Origin: Butyrivibrio hungatei DSM 14810
GTDB taxonomy: Bacteria > Bacillota > Clostridia > Lachnospirales > Lachnospiraceae
Direction: 5' to 3'
DNA length: 64,000 nt
NCBI RefSeq assembly: GCF_900143205.1
Contig: NZ_FRDH01000005.1
Span: forward strand, 124,001-188,000
The translations under genes were made by a program, and so were the position numbers. Each line of letters begins with the position of its first letter. Position 1 is the first letter of the stretch. The notes below the pieces were generated by a model. It was not told the DNA's origin and searched no databases. It saw nothing but the letters and a program-made list of their open reading frames with translations. Below, piece after piece: positions 52,641-61,387 of this stretch.

Positions 52641-53066
52641 ATGAGTGATAAAACAAACGCTACCTTTGGACTTCAGGTTATATCAGTAAATGGTGTATTC
52701 TATGATGACAGGGCAGAAGAGATCATTCTTCCATGTGAAGATGGCGAACTTGCTATTTTAGCAGGACATGAGGAGATGATACTTGCTTTGTCTGATGGGA
52801 TCATTAAGATAAAAAAGCCAGGAGGAGAATGGCTTGTAGGTGTAGTGAGCCTTGGCTCTGTTCAGGTTGCAAACAACAGATGTATTGTTCTTGTTAATAC
52901 TGTTGAGAGACCTGAGGATATTGACAAGAGAAGAGCTCAGGAAGCCTATGAATTTGCCATGGAACATTTGGCACAAAAGCAGTCGATCAAAGAGTTCAAG
53001 AAATCGCAAGCAGGACTTGCAAGAGCTCTTTCAAGACTTAAGGCTGCATCTAAGTATACTGACTAA
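52641..53066 (+). CDS. atpC: F-type ATP synthase subunit epsilon
   Basis: This 141-residue subunit has an N-terminal beta-sandwich with the family motif LPCEDGELAILAGHEEMI and GSVQVANNRCIVLV. A C-terminal helical hairpin rich in Glu, Lys and Gln follows, and it can inhibit the enzyme by inserting into F1. It follows atpD after only 3 nt and is the last ATP synthase gene. No terminator separates it from the lipoprotein gene 14 nt downstream. Confidence 0.93.
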   Translation: MSDKTNATFGLQVISVNGVFYDDRAEEIILPCEDGELAILAGHEEMILALSDGIIKIKKPGGEWLVGVVSLGSVQVANNRCIVLVNTVERPEDIDKRRAQEAYEFAMEHLAQKQSIKEFKKSQAGLARALSRLKAASKYTD

Positions 53067-53080
53067 GTGGGGAATGAGAT

Positions 53081-53605
53081 TTGATTTCGTTGAAAAAAAA
53101 TATTTTAGCTAGCATTATGATCATGGCTATGTGCTTTGTTATGGCAGGCTGTGGGGGGCAGAAGTCAGAGGAACTTGATACATATAAGACAAACATGTCT
53201 AATTTTTATGATAAGCTTGCTTATTATGACAATGCCATTAATTCAATAGACACCAGTTCAGAGGGGGCCAAGGCAGAGCTTTTAGGCTATCTTGATGAGA
53301 TGAATGAAGAGTACAAGAAAATGGCAGAGTATGAGATACCTGATCAGTTTTCTGGTATATCAGATATAGCAAAAGAAGCTGCAGATTACATGCAGATGGC
53401 TAATGAGTTTTATCATCAGGCATATGATGGGGACTTTGATGAGGATAGTGAGGCACTTGCTTCTCAGTATTATCAGAGAGCTAACAGCAGAGCTCATGTA
53501 ATCTTACAGGTTCTTCATGGAGAAGTTCCATCAGGAGAGGGAGTAACTGTTACTACCGAAGAGTCCTATCAGTTCTCTACAGTAGCGACAAGTTCTGAAG
53601 AATGA
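53081..53605 (+). CDS. Hypothetical lipoprotein
   Basis: This 174-residue protein has a lipoprotein signal peptide: basic start, hydrophobic core ILASIMIMAMCFV and lipobox MAGC. The mature part is short, acidic and mostly helical, with many Tyr and Met residues (YKTNMSNFYDKLAYYDNAI), and ends in a Thr/Ser/Glu-rich tail. I do not recognise a family. The start is probably the TTG placed 7 nt after GGGGA; a second TTG three codons later is possible. Its end overlaps the next gene by 4 nt, so the lipoprotein and acyltransferase are translationally coupled. It should sit on the outer face of the membrane. Confidence 0.75.
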   Translation: MISLKKNILASIMIMAMCFVMAGCGGQKSEELDTYKTNMSNFYDKLAYYDNAINSIDTSSEGAKAELLGYLDEMNEEYKKMAEYEIPDQFSGISDIAKEAADYMQMANEFYHQAYDGDFDEDSEALASQYYQRANSRAHVILQVLHGEVPSGEGVTVTTEESYQFSTVATSSEE

Positions 53606-54654
53606 ATACATTTTTATATTTGATCAAATTTATAGCATCCATGTGTGTCATTGCAATACACACCCGCTTTAGCGGTGTGTTTGGTGACATTGTGGATGCT
53701 ACTTCTAGATTTGCAGTTCCATTCTTTTTTGCTGTTTCAGGTAGATTTCTGGTTCCTCATGAGATGACACAAACACCTGATATCAGGCGTAAAGTAGGGA
53801 AATCTTTAGTTAAAACTTTAAAGGTGACTATCGTAGTCTATTTAGTCTATAGTATCTATTCACTGATCTATCATCTATGCATTGGTGAGTCTTTTTTTGG
53901 ATGGCTTTCTTCAAAGTATAATCTTTCAGAGGCCAGATGGTTTTTCCTTTTTAATTCAGGCAAGTTCATATATGATGGCTCTTTTACCTTTGATCATATG
54001 TGGTATCTGTTTGCACTTATATATGTATATGGTCTGATCTATATCTTTGCACCAGTTTTAAGGAAATGGTACAAGGCACTTATTGGAATTTTGCTGTTTT
54101 TCTTATTCTTTGGACAGCTCCTTCAAAATTATTATCCAATAAGACCCTTTGGAATCAGCATATGCACCTGGTATGTCATGAGAAACTGGCTCTTTGTTGG
54201 AATGCCTTTTGTGCTCTTAGGAATACTGTTTTCAGACTATGTGGCAGGCAAAAAAGAAGCACTTTCAGAAGCGGAGTATAAATCTTTAACTGAAAAATGG
54301 GCACTTTTGGGAAAAGTGGTTATATTTGCAGGCTTGATATCTGGCGTTATAGAGTTTATCATTTTTGGAAAAAAGGAAGTATATTTGGGGTCACTTCTTA
54401 TTGTTATCGGAATCCTCTTTTTGTCTGAAAGTGGGATTTCCGGCGGAAGATACCTATGGAAGATTGGCAAAGAGGGATCTTCTAACATCTATTTTTACCA
54501 CGTGCTTTTGATAAGTTTGATCGATCAGCTTTCTAATATGGGCTATATTCCAGTGATATCTATGAACGTTAAGCCTGTTTTGATAATGGTGATCTGCATA
54601 CTTTTTATATGGTTTATCCCATCATATATACAGAGTAAAGGAAAGATAAAATGA
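53602..54654 (+). CDS. Acyltransferase family 3 membrane protein
   Basis: This 350-residue protein has about ten membrane helices and the acyltransferase-3 signature at its start: LIKFIASMCVIAIHT with the conserved histidine, then RFAVPFFFAVSGRFL. Members such as OafA transfer acetyl or other acyl groups to surface carbohydrates or peptides. The substrate is unknown. It overlaps the lipoprotein gene upstream and the methionine synthase gene downstream by 4 nt each (ATGA), an unexpected place for a surface-modifying enzyme. Confidence 0.85.
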   Translation: MNTFLYLIKFIASMCVIAIHTRFSGVFGDIVDATSRFAVPFFFAVSGRFLVPHEMTQTPDIRRKVGKSLVKTLKVTIVVYLVYSIYSLIYHLCIGESFFGWLSSKYNLSEARWFFLFNSGKFIYDGSFTFDHMWYLFALIYVYGLIYIFAPVLRKWYKALIGILLFFLFFGQLLQNYYPIRPFGISICTWYVMRNWLFVGMPFVLLGILFSDYVAGKKEALSEAEYKSLTEKWALLGKVVIFAGLISGVIEFIIFGKKEVYLGSLLIVIGILFLSESGISGGRYLWKIGKEGSSNIYFYHVLLISLIDQLSNMGYIPVISMNVKPVLIMVICILFIWFIPSYIQSKGKIK

Positions 54655-57092
54655 ACAAAGAAGCGTTTTTGAAATTTTGTGAAAATAGAATGGTATTCCT
54701 TGATGGTGCAACAGGCACTAACCTTATGAAGGCTGGAATGCCAGCTGGAGTGTGCCCTGAAAAGTGGATCCTAGAGCACAAAGATGTAATGCTAAAGCTT
54801 CAGAAGGCGTATGTGGATGCCGGTTCAGATATCATCTATGCTCCAACCTTTACCGGAAATAGGATCAAGCTATCTGACTATGGTCTTAATGACCAGATAA
54901 AAGAGATAAATACAGAGCTTGTTAAACTGGCAAAAGAGGCTGCAGGAGATAAGGCTTTGGTTGCTGGTGACATTACCATGACAGGAAGGCAGTTAAAACC
55001 TATTGGGGATCTTGATTTTGAAGAACTCGTGGATGTCTATAAACAGCAGATTAAAATTCTTGAAGAAGCAGGCTGCGATATTCTTGTTGTTGAGACTATG
55101 ATGAGTCTCCAGGAATGCAGAGCTGCTCTTATTGCCGCTTCAGAAATAACGGATATGGCTGTTATGGTTACACTTACCTTTGAAGCTGACGGTAGGACTT
55201 TATACGGTTCAGATGCTGCTGCAAGTGCCATAACTTTAGAGGCTATGGGAGCAAGTGCTATTGGGGCCAACTGCTCAACAGGTCCTGACAAGATGGAAGA
55301 GGTTATAAGGAATATGGCACAGGTTACTCGTATTCCTATTATCGCCAAGCCAAATGCTGGACTTCCATCTGTGGATGCTAACGGCAATACAGAGTATGAC
55401 ATGGATGCAGACACCTTTACTGAAGAAATAGAGAGGCTTATAGGTGCAGGAGCGTCAATTCTTGGTGGCTGCTGCGGTTCAACCCCTGCATATATTGAAA
55501 AATTAAAAAAGGTCTATGGAGACAGAAAGATAGATAAAGATATTCCAAGAAAGATCTCAGGAAGAAGATATCTTTCATCTGAGAGAAGGAGTCTTTCCTT
55601 TGGAATGGATGATCTTTTCATGATAGTAGGAGAGAGGATCAATCCAACTGGTAAAAAGAAGCTTCAGGCAGAACTTCGTGAAGGAAATCTCGATATGGTA
55701 TCAGATTTTGCTAGAAGTCAGGAAGAAGACGGAGCATCAGTTCTTGATATAAATGTCGGCATGAGCGGAATTGACGAGAAGGATATGATGCTAAAGGTAA
55801 TGGAAGAGGTTATGTCTATCACGGACCTTCCTCTTTGCATTGATACTAGCAGCGCAGAAGTAATGGAGGCAGCACTACGTCTCTATCCGGGAAGAGCTTT
55901 GATGAACTCTATTTCTCTGGAGAAGGGTAAGGCTGAAAAATTCCTTCCTCTTGCCAGAAAATATGGCGCTATGTTTATTCTTTTACCATTAAATCCAGAG
56001 GGACTTCCAAGGAATACAGAGGAAAAGATCTCAAATATAAATGCCCTTTCTGAAATGGCATATGAGCTTGGAATGAACAAGGAGGATATTGTAGTAGATG
56101 GTCTTGTAGCTACAGTTGGTGCAGATCCTAATGCTGCGATCAATACCCTTGATACGATCAGCTATTGTCATGACAATGGATATGCTACTATTTGTGGATT
56201 ATCCAACATTTCATTTGGTCTTCCACAGAGAATGAACGTAAATACAGCATTTTTGACTATGGCAATTTCAAGAGGATTATCCATGGCAATTGCAAATCCT
56301 TCCCAGGAGATGCTTGTAAACGCTGCGTTTGCGTCAGATCTTTTACGCAACAAGGAAGGCGCAGACATCAGATATATTCAGCGAATGCAGAGATACGATG
56401 AGGCAAATGCTACTAATACCGTAAAAGAAGTTAAGGATGCACCTGCAACTAGTGACAATATTCTTGATATAATTAAACAGGATGTATTAAATGGTTCCAA
56501 GAGAACTATTGTAAAAGATACGCAGAAGGCAGTAAGCGAGGGGATAGATCCAAGGGAAATCCTTGACACTGTGCTGATGCCTGCCATTAATGAAGTGGGA
56601 GATCTTTTTGATAAAGGAAAGTATTTCCTTCCTCAGCTCATAGCTGGAGCAGAGGCAATGAAACTTTCTATTGGATATTTGGAGCCACTATTACAGCAGG
56701 AGGGCGGAAGTGGAAGCAGCCTTCCATCTATCGTGATCGCAACTGTACATGGTGACATTCATGATATAGGCAAGAATCTTGTAGCTCTTATGCTCAAGAA
56801 TTATGGTTTTAATGTTATAGACCTTGGAAAAGATGTGCCGAAGGAAGAAATCATAAAGGCTGCCAAGGAAAATAATGCTAGTATTATAGCTCTTTCTGCA
56901 CTTATGACTACTACCATGAAGGAAATGAAGAACGTGGTTGATCTTGCTCATGAGGAAAATGTAGATAGCAAGATAGTTATAGGAGGAGCTGTTGTCACGC
57001 AGGACTATGCTGATGAGATTGGGGCAGATGGATACTCATCTGATGCTGCAGATGCAGTAAGAGTAGTTAAGCAGATCTTGAACATAGAATGA
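54651..57092 (+). CDS. metH: Cobalamin-dependent methionine synthase, lacking the reactivation domain
   Basis: This 813-residue protein makes methionine from homocysteine and methyl-tetrahydrofolate. Domains in order are as follows. Homocysteine-binding (about 1-290) has DGATGTNLMKAGM and the zinc cysteines in GANCST and GGCCGST. Pterin-binding (about 320-580) has IVGERINPTGKKKL. The cobalamin cap (about 600-690) precedes the cobalamin domain (about 695-813), where HGDIHDIGKNL carries the B12-ligating histidine. The C-terminal AdoMet/flavodoxin-dependent activation domain of the ~1,200-residue E. coli enzyme is missing, as is common in anaerobes, so a separate reactivating protein is needed. 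It starts inside the acyltransferase stop and precedes ilvB by 18 nt. Confidence 0.94.
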   Translation: MNKEAFLKFCENRMVFLDGATGTNLMKAGMPAGVCPEKWILEHKDVMLKLQKAYVDAGSDIIYAPTFTGNRIKLSDYGLNDQIKEINTELVKLAKEAAGDKALVAGDITMTGRQLKPIGDLDFEELVDVYKQQIKILEEAGCDILVVETMMSLQECRAALIAASEITDMAVMVTLTFEADGRTLYGSDAAASAITLEAMGASAIGANCSTGPDKMEEVIRNMAQVTRIPIIAKPNAGLPSVDANGNTEYDMDADTFTEEIERLIGAGASILGGCCGSTPAYIEKLKKVYGDRKIDKDIPRKISGRRYLSSERRSLSFGMDDLFMIVGERINPTGKKKLQAELREGNLDMVSDFARSQEEDGASVLDINVGMSGIDEKDMMLKVMEEVMSITDLPLCIDTSSAEVMEAALRLYPGRALMNSISLEKGKAEKFLPLARKYGAMFILLPLNPEGLPRNTEEKISNINALSEMAYELGMNKEDIVVDGLVATVGADPNAAINTLDTISYCHDNGYATICGLSNISFGLPQRMNVNTAFLTMAISRGLSMAIANPSQEMLVNAAFASDLLRNKEGADIRYIQRMQRYDEANATNTVKEVKDAPATSDNILDIIKQDVLNGSKRTIVKDTQKAVSEGIDPREILDTVLMPAINEVGDLFDKGKYFLPQLIAGAEAMKLSIGYLEPLLQQEGGSGSSLPSIVIATVHGDIHDIGKNLVALMLKNYGFNVIDLGKDVPKEEIIKAAKENNASIIALSALMTTTMKEMKNVVDLAHEENVDSKIVIGGAVVTQDYADEIGADGYSSDAADAVRVVKQILNIE

Positions 57093-57110
57093 TTTGAGGA
57101 GGAAGAACCT

Positions 57111-58736
57111 ATGATCGGAGCTGAGGCGATAGTAAAATGCCTTGAGAAAGAAAAAACAGATGTTATTTTTGGGTATTCAGGTGTAGCTATTGATCCTTTT
57201 TGGAACAAGATGCTGGCTTCTGATATAAAACGAGTCCTTATCCGAACAGAGCAAAATGCAGCTCACTGCGCCAGTGGATACGCTAGGATCAGCGGCAAGG
57301 TAGGAGTGTGTGCTGTTACATCAGGCCCTGGTGCTACTAATCTGATCACAGGTATAGCAACTGCCTACGCAGACAGTATTCCTCTTGTGGCCATTACTGG
57401 TCAGGTAAATAGTGACATGATAGGAAGTGATGTTTTCCAGGAGGCCGATATAACAGGTGCTGTGGAGTCTTTTGTTAAATATAGCTATCTTGTTCGTGAT
57501 GTAAATGATATTCCAAGGATCTTTAAGGAGGCCTTCTTTATTGCCAGTACAGGTAGAAAGGGCCCTGTTCTTATTGATATTCCTTATGATATTCAGCTAT
57601 CTGAGCTTACTACTAAGTTTAACTATCCTGAGTCTATCTCAATGAGAACCTATAAGCCAACTGTTAATGGAAATATGGCTCAGATCAAGAAAGTCATAAA
57701 AGAAGTTGAAAAGGCAAAACGCCCTATTATCTGTGCTGGTGGCGGTGTTCACTTAAGCGGAGCGGTAGAAGAACTAAGAAAGTTTGCTGAGCTTAATGAT
57801 GTTCCTGTTGTATCCACTATGATGGGAATAGGTGTTATGCCAACTGACCATCCTTTGTATTTTGGCATGGTTGGAAATAATGGTCAGGCTTATGCAAACA
57901 GAGCTATGAATGAGTCAGATCTACTTCTTATGGTAGGGGCAAGAGTAGCTGATAGAGCAGTTAACAGGCCAGATCTTATAACAGAGAATAAGGTCATGGT
58001 CCATATTGATGTTGATCCTGCTGAGATTGGCAAAAATGTTGGTCCGACAATTCCTCTTGTAGGTGATATCAAGCATATTTTCCATGACTTCTTGGAAATG
58101 GATGATCATGCTGATAATCATAGAGAATGGGTTAAGCTTCTTGAAAAATATAAGAAAGAGAACACTTCTCAAAAGATTGAAAGTAAAGATGGATATCTAG
58201 ATCCTAAGGACTTTATTTGTAAGCTTTCAGAATGCATGAAGGATGATGCAATTTATGTAGCTGATGTAGGTCAGAATCAGATGTGGTCTTGTGAGTGCAG
58301 TAAGGTTCGTGATGGACGATTCCTTACATCAGGAGGAATGGGAACTATGGGTTATTCTATTCCTGCTGCTATGGGTGCCAAAATTGCTGCTCCAAACAAA
58401 CAGGTGGTAGCTGTGATCGGTGATGGCGCATTTCAGATGTCTATGATGGAGCTTGCTACCATGAGACAGTATGGAATACCTGTAAAGATCGTGGTCATGA
58501 AAAATGGCTATCTTGGAATGGTAAGAGAGCATCAGCATTTTGCTTACAACGATAATTATTCAATGGTTGAACTTTCTGGAGATCCGGATCTTTCATTGAT
58601 CGCATCAGCTTATGGAATGGAATACATGAAGGTTGATGGAAATAGCGACGTAGTCAAGGATATAAAAAAGTTCCTAAAGGATGATAAATCTTCTCTTATG
58701 GAAGTGGTTGTAGATCCGATGGCACTTACAAAATAA
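57111..58736 (+). CDS. ilvB: Acetolactate synthase large (catalytic) subunit
   Basis: This 541-residue thiamine-diphosphate enzyme condenses two pyruvates, or pyruvate and 2-oxobutyrate, in the first common step of valine, leucine and isoleucine synthesis. The catalytic Glu47 lies in RTEQNAAHCASGYAR. SGPGATNLITGIATAYADSIP and TGQV follow, and the ThDP-Mg site is GDGAFQMSMMELAT with the downstream KNGYLGMVREHQ. The FGYSGVAI loop differs from the usual FGYPGGA. GAGGAGG precedes the ATG. A small regulatory subunit gene follows after 42 nt. It is at the end of a run of closely spaced genes that begins with atpB. Confidence 0.94.
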   Translation: MIGAEAIVKCLEKEKTDVIFGYSGVAIDPFWNKMLASDIKRVLIRTEQNAAHCASGYARISGKVGVCAVTSGPGATNLITGIATAYADSIPLVAITGQVNSDMIGSDVFQEADITGAVESFVKYSYLVRDVNDIPRIFKEAFFIASTGRKGPVLIDIPYDIQLSELTTKFNYPESISMRTYKPTVNGNMAQIKKVIKEVEKAKRPIICAGGGVHLSGAVEELRKFAELNDVPVVSTMMGIGVMPTDHPLYFGMVGNNGQAYANRAMNESDLLLMVGARVADRAVNRPDLITENKVMVHIDVDPAEIGKNVGPTIPLVGDIKHIFHDFLEMDDHADNHREWVKLLEKYKKENTSQKIESKDGYLDPKDFICKLSECMKDDAIYVADVGQNQMWSCECSKVRDGRFLTSGGMGTMGYSIPAAMGAKIAAPNKQVVAVIGDGAFQMSMMELATMRQYGIPVKIVVMKNGYLGMVREHQHFAYNDNYSMVELSGDPDLSLIASAYGMEYMKVDGNSDVVKDIKKFLKDDKSSLMEVVVDPMALTK

Positions 58737-58778
58737 TCGAAACAAGCGTTATTTTACATATGAAAGGGCAAAGATCAT

Positions 58779-59261
58779 ATGAAAAGAATATATTCTGTTT
58801 TAGTTGAAAATAGAGCCGGAGTACTTTCTAAGGTATCAGGACTCTTTTCCCGTAGAAATTTTAATATAGATTCACTGGTTGTAGGAGAGACCAATGATAA
58901 GAGTGTATCCTGCATGACCATCGTTTCAACTGGTGATGAGAGGACTATTGAGCAGATTGAGAAACAGTTAAATAAAAAGATTGATGTTATCAAGGTTAAG
59001 ACCTTCAAAGAAAGCATGAGTATCAACAGAGAACTTATGCTAATAAAGGTTAAATACAACAAAGATAACAGAAGAGATATCATGGAAAACTGCGAGATCA
59101 TGAATGCCCAGATAGTTGATATGTCAAAGAACATGATGATCATACAGATATGTGATACTTCCGAAAGAATTGAGCTCTTTATCGAGATGTTAAAGAGTGT
59201 CAGCATTGTGGAGATTGCTCGTACTGGAACTGTAGCACTTACTAAGTGTAAGGAGACATAG
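58779..59261 (+). CDS. ilvN: Acetolactate synthase small (regulatory) subunit, first copy
   Basis: This 160-residue protein is a full IlvN/IlvH-type subunit. The N-terminal ACT domain begins RIYSVLVENRAGVLSKVSGL with FSRRNFNIDSLVVGETND. A C-terminal ACT-like domain follows. It binds the catalytic subunit and mediates feedback inhibition by branched-chain amino acids. It is co-transcribed with ilvB and closed by a terminator. A second, clearly different small-subunit gene follows downstream with its own promoter. Confidence 0.92.
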   Translation: MKRIYSVLVENRAGVLSKVSGLFSRRNFNIDSLVVGETNDKSVSCMTIVSTGDERTIEQIEKQLNKKIDVIKVKTFKESMSINRELMLIKVKYNKDNRRDIMENCEIMNAQIVDMSKNMMIIQICDTSERIELFIEMLKSVSIVEIARTGTVALTKCKET

Positions 59262-59287
59262 AGATAATAGTTCCAGATTAAGCAAAT

Positions 59288-59320
59288 AAGATCAGTGTTT
59301 TGTGCACTGATCTTTTATTT
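59288..59320 (+). terminator. Intrinsic terminator after the first ilvN
   Basis: A perfect 10-bp stem (59288-59297 with 59305-59314) with a 7-nt loop is followed by a T-rich run. It is the first clear terminator after the atpB promoter, about 12 kb upstream. Confidence 0.88.
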
Positions 59321-59379
59321 GAACAGTACGCTTTATTGCGGTAAAATATTGCAAGTTTAAAGTTTTAAAGATTTTTTTG

Positions 59380-59407
59380 TTGACATAAGTAGGCAAAAGA
59401 GTATAAT
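59380..59407 (+). promoter_or_regulatory. Strong promoter of the second ilv unit
   Basis: Perfect TTGACA at 59380-59385 and perfect TATAAT at 59402-59407 are separated by 16 bp. Just downstream, TTAGT and ACTAA (about 59417-59438) form a spaced palindrome that could be an operator. The leader of the following gene is about 140 nt. Confidence 0.85.
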
Positions 59408-59445
59408 TTGATTAAATTAGTTGGATTTAGCGGACTAATAATCGT

Positions 59446-59542
59446 AAATATGGTTCAAAAGCCACGTGACAAGGTATATAAAACATTCACAGTTTAAAGT
59501 GCGAAAGTATAGGCACCAACACTGCAATTGAACCACATATTT
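59446..59542 (+). promoter_or_regulatory. Long-range inverted repeat in the ilvH leader
   Basis: The arm 59446-59458 (AAATATGGTTCAA) pairs with 59528-59542, which has two extra bases. This encloses about 70 nt, and the base of the stem abuts the GAGGAG ribosome site at 59544-59549. It has no T-box sequence. Leader control of translation is plausible but untested. Confidence 0.5.
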
Positions 59543-59554
59543 TGAGGAGAAAAA

Positions 59555-60058
59555 ATGCGTAAAAAGGTATTTCAGCTTTTAGTTGATAACAATCCTGGTA
59601 CACTTTCAAGAATTTCAGGTTTGTTTTCACGAAGAGGCTACAACATTGAAAGCATAACAGCAGGAACTACCGCAGATCCTAGATTCACACGTATCACTAT
59701 CGTTGCATCTGGAGACGATGTGATCCTTGATCAGATTGAGAAGCAGGTATCCAAGCTGGTTGACGTAAGGGATATTCATGAACTTCTGCCTGAGGACAGT
59801 GTTTATAGAGAGCTAGCCCTTGTTAAGGTTAGAGCAGAAGCTGATCAGAGACAGAGCATACTTGCTACTGCTGATATTTTCAGAGGCAACATCATTGATG
59901 TAAGTCCAGATTCACTCATCATCGAGATAACAGGTAATCAGTCCAAGATTGACGCCTTCTTAAAGCTTCTTGAAGGCTACGAGATTCTCGAACTTGCCCG
60001 TACAGGTATTGCTGGCTTAGGTCGAGGCACAGACAAGGTTATTTACCTTGATGAGTAA
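59555..60058 (+). CDS. ilvH: Acetolactate synthase small (regulatory) subunit, second copy
   Basis: This 167-residue protein is a second small subunit with the ACT start KVFQLLVDNNPGTLSRISGL and FSRRGYNIESITAGTTADPRFTRITIV. It is the more canonical of the two copies; the first has diverged in the ACT loop and C-terminal half. It has a strong separate promoter and a structured leader, and it precedes ilvC. It may serve the same catalytic subunit under different control, or a second large subunit encoded elsewhere. Confidence 0.92.
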   Translation: MRKKVFQLLVDNNPGTLSRISGLFSRRGYNIESITAGTTADPRFTRITIVASGDDVILDQIEKQVSKLVDVRDIHELLPEDSVYRELALVKVRAEADQRQSILATADIFRGNIIDVSPDSLIIEITGNQSKIDAFLKLLEGYEILELARTGIAGLGRGTDKVIYLDE

Positions 60059-60111
60059 TCATATTTAAGTATTTATTGAAGTTTTATCTATTTACATTCT
60101 CATAACGTATA

Positions 60112-60247
60112 TATGGGCGTAAATGTATATGCGGCTTTGGTGCTTTTTAAAATGCCGGTACTTATGCCCTGTATTATAGGGCATTAGTACCGCTGCATTT
60201 TAATTAGAGCGGGAGCGTCACCAAAACGCATATACATTACGCCCATA
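60112..60247 (+). repeat. 136-bp near-perfect nested inverted repeat between ilvH and ilvC (leader hairpin or MITE-like element)
   Basis: The terminal arms 60112-60133 and 60227-60247 pair over 21 bp with one bulged base. Inside them, 60136-60142 pairs with 60219-60225. An inner hairpin spans 60149-60201 with three stem blocks (149-155/195-201, 156-162/186-192 and 164-170/178-184). The ends read TA-TGGGCG and CGCCCA-TA, like small elements inserted at TA. Equally it could be a structured leader, because it stops about 10 nt before the ilvC ribosome site. Confidence 0.65.
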
Positions 60248-60259
60248 CCACATTTTTAG

Positions 60260-61300
<1,041 letters not shown>

Positions 61301-61334
61301 TTTGAAAATGTTACAAATATAGACTAATATAGAG

Positions 61335-61364
61335 AGGGTGTCATTTATGATGACACCCTTTTAT
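61335..61364 (+). terminator. Intrinsic terminator after ilvC
   Basis: A perfect 10-bp stem AGGGTGTCAT/ATGACACCCT with a 5-nt loop is followed by TTTTA. Confidence 0.9.
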
Positions 61365-61387
61365 TATGTGTTTGGTTAAGAGGTATT

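Noticed and set aside
59408..59554. T-box leader for the ilv genes
   Set aside because: No GGTGG-type T-box sequence, specifier loop or anti-terminator/terminator pair could be found.
60112..60247. Intact insertion sequence or transposase remnant
   Set aside because: No coding capacity for a transposase; at most a non-autonomous element.
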